The notes beneath the pieces are model-generated. The model did not search any database, had not been told where the DNA came from, and was given only the letters and a program-made list of their open reading frames with translations. This document shows positions 50,845 through 61,385 of a DNA stretch of 64,000 nt, piece after piece. The stretch is from Nemophila menziesii. Lineage: Eukaryota > Streptophyta > Magnoliopsida > Boraginales > Hydrophyllaceae. A program made the translations under genes and the position numbers. The stretch covers positions 31,674,731 through 31,738,730 of the forward strand of contig JARWIR010000010.1 in assembly GCA_029959085.1 (NCBI GenBank). Direction: 5' to 3'. Each line of letters begins with the position of its first letter. Position 1 is the first letter of the stretch.

Positions 50845-50928
50845 TTGACTTTGACCTTATTAATATTCAGGTTGACTTATTCTATAAGAGCTTTCATGTT
50901 TTTGATAACTAGGCCCTTTGTAAGTCAA
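50845..50928 (-). promoter_or_regulatory. W-box cluster
   Basis: Four TTGAC(C/T) cores in 84 bp: 50845-50850, 50851-50856 and 50872-50877 on plus, 50923-50928 on minus (agtcaa on plus). W-boxes bind WRKY factors. They lie 80-180 bp upstream of the TATA box at 50749-50763. Confidence 0.4.
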
Positions 50929-51189
50929 CATAGTCCATAATTTATCTCATCTCTTTACAATTACATTTTTTGGTGCATCGACTCATTATATGACTTAGAT
51001 TAATATTGTGTTGATTCATAAAAGGGACAAAAAGATAATGAATTATTTATAATATGTTCCCTAAAGTATACCTACAGATCTAATACACCCTTTTAATCTT
51101 GATAATTATTTAATAGATACATATATTATTTTTGAACAAACAATTAATATGTCTAATTTTTTATATTACTCAAATATTTCTTGTCAAAT

Positions 51190-51845
51190 TATTTTTAGAT
51201 CGTCGAAAGAAAAGTTGTGATATGGGAATGAGAATATATAGTATTAATTATATCATCGACATAAATTAATAAGATAATAAGGTCCTCATCCATAATATAG
51301 AGACATTGAGAAGTATCATGATGAGCTTAGAAAACCATAAGATCGAGAAGGAACTTAACTTATGGTATCAAGCATATGGATTTTTTTTCAAACCATAAAT
51401 AGATTTTGTGAAGCTTATATAAATTAGATTGGGAGTTAGAGTCCTCAAATTCATTTAGTTGTTTTATATACACAATCTCTTATAAATCTTCATTAAGGAA
51501 CTCAATTTTATATTCTAGTTTGTGAAATATAGCTACTAATGAAAGAATGATACAAAAGGTGTTTAGGCAAGAATAGTACTTAAAGTATCCAACAATCATG
51601 TCCTTGTTTTTTACTAATTCCTTGACAGAAAAACAAACTTTGTATCATTATATAGTACCATCATTTTTTTTTTCTTTTTAAACCCCCATTTCCAACCAAT
51701 GATAGTCATATTATGACTTTTTGGAATCAAAGAACGCATGTTATTTTTTTACCCTATGAAATGATTTCATCAGTCATATACATGCACCAACAAGATTCAT
51801 TAGAGGCTTCAGTATAACATGTGGATTCGATAAGCAATGAGTGAC
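51190..51845 (-). pseudogene. Ty1/copia reverse transcriptase relic
   Basis: Translating the minus strand in shifting frames gives, in order, a region like the pre-RT connection (TEASNESCWCMYMTDEI), then LEYKIEFLNEDL, then VYIKQLNEFEDSNSQS and NLYKLHKIYLWFEKK, then IILLIYVDDII with the YVDD active site at 51252-51263. This order and spacing fit the copia RT. Frameshifts and stops are numerous, so it is long dead. No LTRs, integrase or gag are visible around it. Confidence 0.8.
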
Positions 51846-52482
51846 CTTTGGTAAGTAGGGCGGAAGAGATAATATATATAGTCGATACAATAGCTTTGTC
51901 TTAACATATCTCATCCATGTATTTTATTAATCATGTGATGAGTTTGTTTTATTTATGTTATGTCTTTGGACTTTGGCGGGAATTGGTGGTACAGGTAGGA
52001 ATTGAAGGCTCTTAATGTTCAATTAACCGAGGATTTGAATTTGTGAGTGATTTTCTTGTCATGTATGAGGTCTTTCTAGAAAATATGGGTGAGGGGTAAG
52101 AATTTGTGGTTCTGTAAGGTGCGTGTGGGTAATACATGTCTAAGTCATAAAAGGATAATTTGTGAAAAGTAAATGCCAATGTAGTAGAATTCTCACTAGA
52201 CAATACCGAGAGCGAGGGGAACTTGTCTTCATTACAAATAACATAGAGAGAGACATATATGCTCCTAGAAACTAAATAGCATATGAGAGGGATTAAGTCT
52301 AGAAATGAGCAGCAAGCACTCTTATAGTCAATTTTCCATCAAACAATGCACGTGAGACAAGGAGAACACAATGAAACCAAAGTTGGAGAATAATGTAATT
52401 TGGTGGTGAACCAAACAAAAAAGATCAAAAGGGGACATGTAATTAATAGGAGTAGAAGATACACTATTTTTAAGATAAATAG
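51846..52482. other. No gene seen
   Basis: AT-rich DNA between the copia relic and the gypsy-linked ORF. If the gypsy remnant has a 3' LTR it should lie here, but I see no paired LTR copy beyond 57050. Confidence 0.4.
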
Positions 52483-53580
52483 TTACCGAAAATGAAAAAT
52501 GGCATCAGTTTTAATATTCACAATTGCGATTGAAGTAATATTTTCCCCTTTTAATACCGACTCATCTTCAACGTTCCTGCGTGGCACATTTGCTTTCATA
52601 CAGATTTTTATTGTATAACATGGGAACTTGAGGTTGTGTCGAACAATGGGAGATCTCCTGTAAACCATAATGGAGTCATAAAGTATGCGAGCTACATCAA
52701 TCTCCTTCTTCTCAATAATGCATTTAATGAAAATGAGTTGCTCATGTGTTACCTCAGATATGTGGGAATTACCAAATAAGGTAGGAATAATGAAAAGGGA
52801 CCATGCTCTAGCAAGCGGTAGAAAATCATTACTAAATACCTGACCTTCATATCTAGCGCCTTTGGGAATGGGTTTTACCCCATTAATCAAAACCTGTTTA
52901 TAGAACGACTCCCATTCGAAGGCTGGATCATTAAGTTCCTCTAGGTATTTTCAAGGACCCTTCAAGTTTGTTAAGTTAACTACTTCATGAATTCGCTCAA
53001 CTGAGAAAGGGACAATTTTCTTACCGACTTCACTCGTATTACCTTCTGCAAAGACTAACTATTCATAAAATTCTCGAACCAAGGCCGAAATTTAAACTAT
53101 GTCTCTCTTTCTTAACTCTTTCCATCCAAACTCATCACATACAATTACGTAATATTTAAATTCACCATCCATTATATTCGTCGGAAAACCTTTCTCAACA
53201 CCAAAGAAAAAACCAGCAAACCACTCATAAACTTGATCTTTCCAACTCACAAAATGCTTTTTAGGCTTGACAGCCATTTTTTTTCTTCGCACGGAGCGTT
53301 GCTCATTAACCGGTTCACTTACCACTGTTTCCTCAACTTATTTTTCTTCCAAGTTAGGTTCTTTGGTAATAGACTCACTTGGGTTTTCTTTACTCTTCAT
53401 AGTATTCTTGACTTCTCCAACCTTAGGTGTAGAACTGGAATCCGGAAACTCAATAGCTTTGTCTGGAGTAGCCCTAGGAGTATTTTTAGTTCTGGTATTA
53501 CCTCTTGTCTTACGATTGTAGCACAATGAATCGGTTATGTTCGTTATCTCAATGAAACCCAAACTCGAAACTTCAAATAT
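52483..53580 (-). pseudogene. Plant Transposase_32-like ORF, downstream of gypsy pol
   Basis: One minus-strand frame from about 53580 to 52483 with four in-frame stops (53338-53340, 53092-53094, 53059-53061, 52951-52953). The N-terminal part is charged and low-complexity (KTRGNTRTKNTPRATPDK). The middle has HFVSWKDQVYEWF, then ALVREFYE, PFSVERIHEVVNL, and FLPLARAWSLFIIPTLFGNS followed by LIFIKCIIEKKEIDVARI. This resembles the Putative plant transposon protein domain (Transposase_32), common in plant retrotransposon ORFs. No ATG opens the frame. It lies where Athila-type elements carry an extra (env-position) ORF, on the same strand as pol. Confidence 0.75.
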
Positions 53581-53929
53581 TCAAAAACTAGAGAAAAATT
53601 TTGAACTTTGATGTTTTGAAAATATAGGAAGAAGGTATGTTGTGTTATATGAGATGGGTAATGATTATGTTATGGGTTAGGATAGGTTTAATGGGTAAGA
53701 TTAAATCTTTGATGAAGAATGATTTTTGGATTAAGGTGAAGATTTTTTTGGTGTTTTGGAAGAAATTAATGTTTGTTTATGTGTTTGGAATGGATTAGAG
53801 GGATGAATTTGTGATGTTTGGGTGTTTTAATGGTGTTTTGAAGGTATCTGATGAGTTTTGGTTCGTCTATAATGGTGTCTTGTGTGAGAGGATTTGTTAA
53901 AAAGAAGATAATTTGGTTATAATAAGGAC
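53581..53929. other. Low-complexity T/G-rich spacer
   Basis: TG-rich on plus (tttttggtgttttgg, gtttatgtgtttgg runs), CA-rich on the element's own strand; no ORF. Confidence 0.4.
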
Positions 53930-54320
53930 TAGGGTTTAGGTCGGCAGGCGCACCGGCATGCAGATGAGATAGTCGGCTAGCCGGTGCAACTTCTCTTCAA
54001 TTTCTCGTTGACGCAATGGGTAGTTTTGTGTAGTTCGTAATCATCTAGTGAGTTAGCGTTGTAACGAAGTGACGTGACCGACCTACCGGTCATTTGACTG
54101 GCTAGCCGTTCGCGAATGTCAATTCTCTCTGACGCAGCCCGTAATTGCGTGTACGTGGCCAACGTCCAGAAGGTTCGCTCTATGACGAAATTATGGGGTC
54201 GACATGCCAGTCAGGTGACCGGTTAGTCGGTTCCAAATTTTGTTTCTCACAATTTTTCGCTGACGCAACCCGTAGTTGCGTCTAAGTGGTCAACATCCAT
54301 AGAGTTTGACCAGCATACCG
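53930..54320 (-). repeat. GC-richer degenerate ~125-bp tandem repeat
   Basis: Three related blocks, marked by tgacgcaa(t/c)ccgtagttgcg-like motifs near 54009, 54130 and 54261 and by ccggt/gctagccgg-like motifs before each. It is much GC-richer than its surroundings, and lies between pol and the downstream ORF of the gypsy element. Confidence 0.75.
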
Positions 54321-54587
54321 GTCCGTATATTTTCTTTTTACAACTTAGACACACAGAAAACTATGTCTTATACCTGTTTAACCCCAAACTCAAGGATTAA
54401 GTACCTGCAATCAACAAAAACACTCCATCTTTCTCATTTCTTTAAAATTATACACTATTAGACATAAATTACTCTAATTCACACTAAGAATTTATAATAC
54501 ATGAAAGCAATAAACTAATATACAATTGAAATGGCTTTTGTTTAACTTCGTTAAGATCGACGGGTTACCTCTCGTACTTATGCAGCT
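54321..54587. other. Spacer after gypsy pol
   Basis: AT-rich, no ORF or known motif. It probably belongs to the gypsy element. Confidence 0.35.
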
Positions 54588-55720
54588 TCAAGAAGGTTCA
54601 TGACCTCCCCATGGTGGATCTTTCATGCGATTTATATCCTCCCCTCCATGATATATCTTCAAACGGTTCTCATTCACCATGAAGGTGCGGTGCACGGTTT
54701 TATGCTCAATCTCTATAGCTCTATGACGCGTGACCTTGGTCACAACATAGGGACCAAACCACTTTGATATTAACTTACCCGGATAATTACTGAACATGGA
54801 GTTGTATTCAGAACCATCTGTCCAACTTCAAATTTCTTTTCACGAATGCGATTATCATGCAATCTCTTTGTCTTTTCCTTGTAAATTTTAGCATTCTCAT
54901 AGACATCAAATCGAAACTCATCATGTTCATTCAGTGTCATCATACGATTCTCCCCGGCTAAAGTAGCATCTAAATTCAACTTTGCTATTGCCCAATATGA
55001 ACCTAATTCAAACTCAAGAGGTAAGTGACAAGCCTTACTATAAACCATGTGATATGGAGATGCACCAACGGGTGTCTTAAACGCAATACGATACTCCCAC
55101 AACGCGTCATCTAATTTCATTGACCAATCTTTGCGTGTGGTTCCAACAGTCTTCACTAGAATGTATTTGATCGCTCAATCAGAGAACTCAGCTTTAGCAT
55201 TTGCCTGTGGATGATAAGCAGTAGATACACAATGCCTCACCCTATACTTCTATAATTCAGCCTTCAAGTATCTATTCACAAAATGAGAACCTCTGTCACT
55301 AATAATAACTCTAGGCGTACCATTTCTAGTGAATATGTATGATTTCAAGAACTTAATTACTCCTCGCGAATCATTCGTTGGTAGAGCTACAGCCTCTACC
55401 CATTTAGACATGTAATCAAAAGCTAATAGAATGTAATAATTTCAATTAGATTGTAAGCGAACCATGAAATCGATACCCCATACATCTAATATCTCAACTT
55501 CAAGAACATTATTACGTGGCATTTCATCTCTCTTAGATATGTTACCATTAAATTGGCATCTGTGGCATTCTTTGACATATTTATGACAATCTTTAGGTAA
55601 AGTATGCCAATAAAAATCGGATTGAAGTACCTTTGCAACTGTACGATCACCTTTAAAATGTCTTCCATAGGGTTAATCATGACAACTAGTGACTACTGCC
55701 TAGGTTTCACTTTCAGGTAT
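54588..55720 (-). pseudogene. Gypsy integrase (degraded)
   Basis: From 5' to 3' on the minus strand: zinc-binding H2C2 region (HKYVKECHRCQ, about 55550-55590), then EVEILDVWGIDFM, core blocks [34 protein letters not shown] and STAYHPQANAKAEF, then a C-terminal part with [20 protein letters not shown] and KWFGPYVVTKV. The integrase inserts element cDNA into the genome. There are several stops (for example after LQSN and within AEL*KY) and at least two frameshifts, one near 54790. The core is readable but dead. Confidence 0.9.
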
Positions 55721-56430
55721 TCATCTTCTTACCATCTGATCAGTACATGTTTTATAGAGTAAAGGATCCCAAAAGAGTTTCTTTGCACGGTGAATTAATG
55801 TCTTCCTCTCTTGTGAGGTAGCTCCTTCAGGAAAAGAACCACTCATAATAAGATTTGTTATGGGTGCATACCAAGGAGTACTCGATGTGTGTATCGAAAA
55901 ATAAACTCTCATCAAGAAACTCTTCTTTGACCAACTCTGGTCCACTATTAAACTCGGAACCTTCAAGGCGTGACAAATTATCTGCAACTTTAGTATCACA
56001 GTCCTTTCGATCTAGAATCTCTAAGTTAAACTCTTGTAACAACAATACCCATCTAATCAAACGTGGCTTTGCAGCGTTCTTCACCATAAGGTATTTGATT
56101 GTGGAATGGTCTATGTACATGACAATTTTCGCCCCAAGAATATAGGAACGAAATTTCTCAAATGCATACACAACAGCTAGTAGTTCCTTTTCCGTCACGG
56201 TATAATTAATCTGAGCACTTATGAAGGTCTTACTAGCATAGTAAATAGAATGAAATACCTTCTTTTTTCTTTGACACAATACAACACCCATAGCAAGATG
56301 ACTAGTATCACACGTAACTTAAAACGGCGTAGTCCAATCAGGAGGTAATACAATGGGTGCAGATATGAGTTTCTCCTTAATCTCCTTGAATGCCGCCATG
56401 CACGCTTCATCAAAAAGGAATTCGGCGTCC
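55721..56430 (-). pseudogene. Gypsy RNase H and linker to integrase
   Basis: RT-associated RNase H: FDEACMAAFKEIKEKLISAP, then a TAA stop after TTPF, then VTCDTSHLAMGVVLCQ, YASKTFISAQINYTVTEKEL, MYIDHSTIKYLMV and DNLSRLEG. A frameshift near 55860-55900 leads into the integrase linker (APITNLIMSGSFPEG, KLFWDPLLYKTCTDQMVRR). The enzyme degrades the RNA strand during cDNA synthesis. About 154 codons stay open, making this the best preserved part of the element. Confidence 0.9.
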
Positions 56431-57050
56431 TTCTCGAGTAAGTTACACAACGAATTCTTTAATGAAACGGCAATAAAGCCCAGCATGACACAAGAAGCTT
56501 CTCACCCCATTAACAGAAACATGAGGGGGAAGAGTCTTAATTACATGTATCTTTGCACGTCAACCTCTAGGCCTGAACTCAAAACCTTGTGTCCCAACAC
56601 TATACCGTCACGAACCATGAAATGACATTTCTCCCAATTCAAAACCAAATCAGTTTCCTTGCATCTAATTAGCATCTTCTCTAGATTTTGTAAACTCTCA
56701 TCAAAGGTCGGACTAATACCTTTGATATCAGTTATAGTCCATCAAATTGCCTCTTTATTGGCTCTTAGTACAGACAACAGTTTATCTTCTTGAGGACTCA
56801 TCAAAGTAGCTGAAACAGTAATAGGTAAAGTGTTGTTAGTACCTAAATATGCATACCTCAAGTGTGAAGGAAGAGTATTCTCTTCTAATTCCATAGGAGA
56901 TTCAATATATGGTTTCTTTTAAGGTTCCATCTCTCCCGGTTCTCTCACTGGTTCATAGGCTAGACGCCTATGCTTTGGATTTTCAGAATTTAGAGCTACC
57001 ACTTGAAGTCTCCCTATTTGTGATAATTTAATCTTAGTTAAAGACATCAT
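56431..57050 (-). pseudogene. Gypsy pol N-terminus fused to RT thumb, RT core deleted
   Basis: Minus strand: a pol linker with LPSHLRYAYLGTNNTLPIT and EDKLLSVLRANKEAI, a stop, then WTITDIKGISPT, which joins directly (about 56722) to FDESLQNLEKMLIRCKETD and NWEKCHFMVRDGIVLGHK. In this family DIKGISP precedes the RT, while the second block follows the catalytic FxDD motif, so fingers and palm with the active site are missing. Further frameshifts occur near 56460 and 56530. Upstream of about 57050 similarity stops. Confidence 0.85.
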
Positions 57051-57299
57051 TTTAGGTATATTTAATAATTTAATTGTCAATTTTTACTTATATTATTGTA
57101 TTTTCCTATTTCTTGTCTTGATTTGATTATTTATTATTTTTAGAGCATATTGGGTTTGATTGTTTGTTAATTGTGAAGCTTTAAAAGTATATGGGAATTA
57201 ATTAGATGTCAAATCAATTCTAAGAGATAAGGGAAAGAAGATAAAGATGTAAATTGGAGATGCAGGGAATTATAACTTTCATTTGTAATATAAGTTTGA
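57051..57299. other. No gene seen
   Basis: AT-rich flank of the gypsy remnant; no LTR boundary recognised. Confidence 0.35.
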
Positions 57300-57512
57300 C
57301 TCGCCGAGTGAATATGGATACAAACTTGGCTTATTTATCGAAGTAAATCACCCGCAATGCACCTACAACCCGCCCAACCCAAAACTCAATGGTTTATATA
57401 ATGTATTGGGCGGGTCCATGTCTCATTTCTCAAAACCCGCACAATAACGGGCAGTTTATGGGTTAGACATTTTTCATCCAAAACCGACCGCGCACACCCC
57501 TACTAGCAAACC
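57300..57512 (-). other. Possible MITE-like GC-richer island
   Basis: Minus strand starts taggggtgtgcgcggtcgg and contains several cccgccc/gggcggg motifs. Sequences beginning (c)aggggtgt...cgg are common ends of hAT-type MITEs in plants. No partner end or target duplication is found, so this is tentative. Confidence 0.25.
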
Positions 57513-57659
57513 TAAACTATATCTCATATTCATTCACTTAGGTATATGTTATTTTGCATTAGTAGTTTAATTTTTTAATTGCATTCTTATTTATAAAACC
57601 AAACAAATATTCCCCTTTTATTTTTGTTTAACCAAATAATATCTTCTATGCTTGTATCT

Positions 57660-58125
57660 GAACACGATTATGAGTTAACCTTCAAAACCCTGAGAACAAA
57701 CTTTTACCTTTTAAGTTATTACTTGCAAATGATCAGTGCACTTGCTGAGACTTTCTCGTAGATTTCCATATTTGCGTGTAATTTATTATTCATTTATGTA
57801 TCACACCTTTACCACTACTAGTAGTTTCCAATATATTCTCAACCATTTCATTTTTGACACCCACATAATAAATATTTGACTATATTACATTCAAGCGGAG
57901 CCCCGAGCACCCCCTTAAACTCGTTCAAGTTCTCCATAAGTGTCTTAATCAATTTATGATAGCATTTAGAAAGGAGTATCTAATCATCGACAAATGCAAG
58001 ATGAATTTTTTTTAAATTTTCTATATTTGGGATAATACTTGAACCCTTAATTGTATTCTTTTTCAAGACTTTTATAAAATAAAAAGGTAAGGTGAGAGGT
58101 GATCACCTTATCACAAGCAAAAATC
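57660..58125 (-). pseudogene. Old LINE reverse transcriptase fragment
   Basis: Minus-strand translation in shifting frames gives GDHLSPYLFIL (LINE RT motif QGDPLSPxLF), then KKIHLAFVDD (the F/YADD active-site block), then LMENLNEFKGVLGAPLE and YYVGVKNEMVENILE, in the order and spacing of a plant L1-type RT. It is full of stops and frameshifts. It is independent of the two LINEs at the window ends. Confidence 0.75.
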
Positions 58126-58619
58126 ATATTTGAAGAATCTATGTATTTTACTATTTATATTTACCCAATAATATATAATAGACACACAAACCATAATTCA
58201 ATCAATGTATTTTTTTTTTTTTTAAATTGAGTCCAACATACCTGGAAAATACAAGATCTATTTTGGCAAAATGGAAAATGAAAAGTAAATTTTATATTTA
58301 TTTAACAAATTATGCAAGAGACAACTTTAGTGATCAATTGTAAAATAAAGAAACCTATTAATCCTAACCAAATTAAAAATGAATTAACCCCTCCCCCCAA
58401 TTAACATAATAGTGCAATTAACGTACATTAAAAAAATTACTCAATTAACAAAATAACATAATTAATTATAAAAAAATACATTCAATCCTTAATTAACTTT
58501 AAATTGAATTTTTTTTAAACGAATTCTCAAAAACAAGCCTAAATTACATTAAACTCTCAATTATGCCTAAACTAAATTTAAATAATTTTAAAAAAAAATA
58601 ACTAGTCTTAATAAATTAA
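58126..58619. other. No gene seen
   Basis: Very AT-rich with poly-T and poly-A tracts. Confidence 0.4.
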
Positions 58620-58872
58620 GACCGGCTTGGTGGAAAGGTGAGTGTGTAAGTGGTTGAGAATGGTACTCTAGCGGTGACAATGGAAGGGTGACTGTGAAGA
58701 TGGTGGAGAATGGTACTCTACAGCGACAAGCGACATGTTTTTTGTACAGGAGAGCGGCTTGGTGGAATGGTGAGTGTGAAGATGATGAAGAATGGTACTT
58801 TAGAGGCGACGGTAAAAGGTGAGTGTGAAGATGGTGAAGAATGGTATTCTAGCGCAGCGGTAGAAAGGTGAA
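58620..58872. repeat. ~50-60-bp minisatellite, four degenerate copies
   Basis: Repeated blocks ggtgagtgtgaagatgg, then gaagaatggtactctag, then gcgacgg, near 58636, 58686, 58770 and 58818. GC content is above the local average. Confidence 0.85.
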
Positions 58873-59827
58873 TGAAAAATGGGTAGACAGGCAAGTAAAT
58901 TGTGATAAGATTAGGTTTAGTTGGGTTTTTCATGAGAATAAAAATTTGTGTGGTTTTTTTTAAGACAAAACGTGTGTTTTAATTAGACTAATGCTAGGTA
59001 TATTTTTTTTAAAAGAAAATTAATGAATGAATAATTAACGGTGTTAAAAGAAACCGTTAAAAAAATCTTTATTTTATATATATATATAGTATTTTGGATT
59101 TTTCTTATTCAATTTTGTGTGTTAAGCTTATAAAATTTGCAGATGTTGATTTTGTTCTAAAATATATGGTGTTTAATAATGAAAACTAAAAATTTGATCA
59201 ATAGAGTAGTTGCATGTTTTTTAAAGTTTGGAATTTTTTTCTGTTTTGATTTAATAAATTGCTGGTTGAACAAATATGTAGGATTTGGAGAGGATAGGAA
59301 AAATGTCGTAAGTGTTACAAGTCTTACTGGAACATTGGCCATTGGATTTTCTTTTGTCCTAGGCAAATTTTCTGAAAAATGTACATTTATTAATTTTGCA
59401 GGTACCCAGTGAAAATACTTTAAATACCTAGGTGAAAAAACTCTCACAAAATAGAGTTATAGGTTTTCTACAAGTCAATGTACTGCTAGATATATTAGTA
59501 GAGGTAACAAGGTAACAGAACTTCTCTAAAGACTAATTGAATTGAACTAAAAAGGAGATGGACATACCAAAAGTTAAAAGTGTGCATGCATCTTTAGATT
59601 GCCTTGTTTACATATAATTCCTTTGTTTATACTCTTATCAAGCTAGATCCATGGTCATTATATCACTAATTTATCTATGTATGTTATTAGAAAAACGTAC
59701 AATAATCAACGGAATATTCTCAAAATAATAATAATTCATCGAATTATGGTTATATTTAAGAATAAAACTATATTCGATTATAAAGATATATTAATCGGAT
59801 TGAATAAAAAGAATTAAAAAAAGAAAT
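58873..59827. other. No recognised gene
   Basis: AT-rich. Open frames of 77 and 96 codons overlap on opposite strands at 59157-59447 but show no known domain, and I regard them as chance. A short inverted repeat (aacggt/accgtt) lies near 59037-59060. Confidence 0.4.
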
Positions 59828-60136
59828 CTAATGAAGAAGAACTTTAGAGCGGCACATAGGGCAAGAATTATGTGTTGAGAGCCACATTTCAATGCAAGCT
59901 TGGTGAAAGATATGGCTACATGGAACTTGCTTACCCACTTCATCTGATTTGAAGCCTTCCAAGCAAACCGAACAAACACTACCACCTTTTCCATCAACAC
60001 TAACACTAACCAATTCTGAAATTGAAACATTGATACAATCCACCTCTGAATTTTCTGCGACAACATTGTCGGGGTAAAACACTATATCCAAAGCCATGTC
60101 GAGGTCAAACAGTTGATCAAAATTCATCTGTGACAT
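59828..60136 (-). CDS. Small RING-H2 zinc finger protein, probable E3 ubiquitin ligase
   Basis: 102 residues, intact, ATG at 60134-60136, no intron needed. Residues 55-95 form a textbook RING-H2 finger: C55-x2-C58-x14-C73-x-H75-x2-H78-x2-C81-x10-C92-x2-C95, with the conserved Trp85 that contacts the E2 enzyme. Such fingers recruit ubiquitin-charged E2 and pass ubiquitin to a substrate. The N-terminus (residues 1-50) is acidic with no signal peptide or membrane segment, so the product is likely cytosolic or nuclear. It is short for the family but resembles intronless plant RING-H2 genes. A TATA box lies 129-136 bp upstream. It is the only gene here that looks functional. Substrate and true orthologue cannot be told. 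Confidence 0.9.
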   Translation of the reverse strand: MSQMNFDQLFDLDMALDIVFYPDNVVAENSEVDCINVSISELVSVSVDGKGGSVCSVCLEGFKSDEVGKQVPCSHIFHQACIEMWLSTHNSCPMCRSKVLLH

Positions 60137-60264
60137 ATCTTTCGCAGTTACTCGCTCGAGTTTTGACCGGGCCCTTTGGGAAGATATACTCGTATCTATA
60201 TATATGTATGTATAGCTGAGACAATTGAGAAGATGATTTAGATAATATGGAAGATTATTTAATG

Positions 60265-60272
60265 CTTATATA
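60265..60272 (-). promoter_or_regulatory. TATA box of the RING-H2 gene
   Basis: Minus strand reads CTCTATATAAGCA around 60265-60276, a strong plant TATA box that would give a leader of about 100 nt. Confidence 0.7.
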
Positions 60273-60280
60273 GAGATGTG

Positions 60281-60585
60281 CATGTTGTATTGGGTGGAGA
60301 AAGCGTGTGAAGGGGTTGCGAAGAAGGTCTCACTAGTCACTGGTTTGAAAGTTAAAGGTGTGTATAATAAAAGACTATACATTACTTTAGTGTATTATAT
60401 ATATTCAATAAGTAGTTTAGTCACGGTTTCTTGACTAAAGATTTGTCTTCTTTATTTTTTTCAATTAACTAAAGATCCAGTTTTATGAGCACCAAAAAGA
60501 AAAGAAAAAAAAGGAGATTCCTAAGTTTAACAATCAATTAATTTATAGAATTTTCATTTATTTAACTTTAGAAAAGCATTTCTAA
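60281..60585. other. Upstream region of the RING-H2 gene
   Basis: AT-rich, no ORF. It may include further promoter sequence. Confidence 0.35.
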
Positions 60586-60875
60586 CACTACAACAAATAG
60601 AATAATTAGAAACGATATATTTTATGGTAACACTAAAATAGCTTTTAATAATATTTTTAAATATCAAAATGATTTTTAATTATATTTAATATTTAATTTA
60701 TTTTTAGCTACAATATTTGACGCTTAAAGATAAAATCAATAGAGACAAAAACAAATAATTTACTATAAAATGTGTTTTTATACGAACTTATTACGGCAAA
60801 CAGATAAGAACAAAATTAAGACTTTTAATATTAATTTTTTTGTCGTTAAAAATAATTTTTCTTGTAGTAATAGTG
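60586..60875. mobile_element. CACTA-like MITE (290 bp)
   Basis: Starts CACTACAACAAATAG and ends ATTTTTCTTGTAGTAATAGTG, so the ends are inverted CACTACAA(C/G)-like termini as in CACTA elements. The inner sequence has no ORF; its tgtcgttaaaaat stretch is of a kind often seen in non-autonomous CACTA elements. No clear 3-bp duplication, so the exact right end is uncertain (60868 or 60875). Confidence 0.5.
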
Positions 60876-61385
60876 TACGTTCACAACATATAATGAGATT
60901 AGTGTCAAACAAACCAGATATTTATGTTAAGGTAAATAGTTGATTAGTAGTTGGAAATATTTACAGTAATCGTGAAATTTTGCAATCAAAATTTATTTTA
61001 GTTAATTTTCAAATAAAATAAATGAATGAGATAAAAATATGTCCAATACCTTTGTATTTAATTTTCTATTAAACCAATAACTTTGTTAAAAAAAGATCTG
61101 GTCCGTTAAAATATTATAGCTTCTGGTAAGGATTAAAAAGTCTACTAGAACTTCCAAGTAGCGGACTGTTAAATATAAAATTCTATGTTTCTCACTAAGA
61201 GGTCAAAAGCATGAGATCAAAAGGGAATATAACAAATAGGGTGATGAAGACTAAAACATAAAGATTATATTAATTAGCTCTGCCTATTCAACAAACTATT
61301 TTTTAATAATCAAAAGAAATTTGGGAAGGTTGAAAAGTAGGTATTAATAGTGCTTTCAACATTAAAACAAAACAAAAATAAAAAG
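60876..61385. other. No gene seen
   Basis: AT-rich DNA up to the probable 5' end of the right-hand LINE. Confidence 0.4.

Larger units (their letters stand above)
52483..57050 (-). mobile_element. Athila/Tat-like Ty3/gypsy remnant
   Basis: Minus-strand order: pol N-terminus, RT thumb, RNase H, integrase, repeats, extra ORF. Downstream integrase after RNase H defines Ty3/gypsy. The RNase H text (AAKPRLIRWVLLLQEFNLEI, DNLSRLEGSEF) and the linker before the RT are typical of Athila/Tat-type elements. Gag and both LTRs are not found, so it is truncated or split. Confidence 0.85.

Noticed and set aside
53233..53529. Plus-strand frames over the Transposase_32-like pseudogene
   Set aside because: Shadows of the minus-strand coding sequence, which has recognisable motifs.
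59157..59447. Overlapping open frames on both strands (77 and 96 codons)
   Set aside because: No domain, promoter or splice signals in support; opposite-strand overlap is typical of chance frames.
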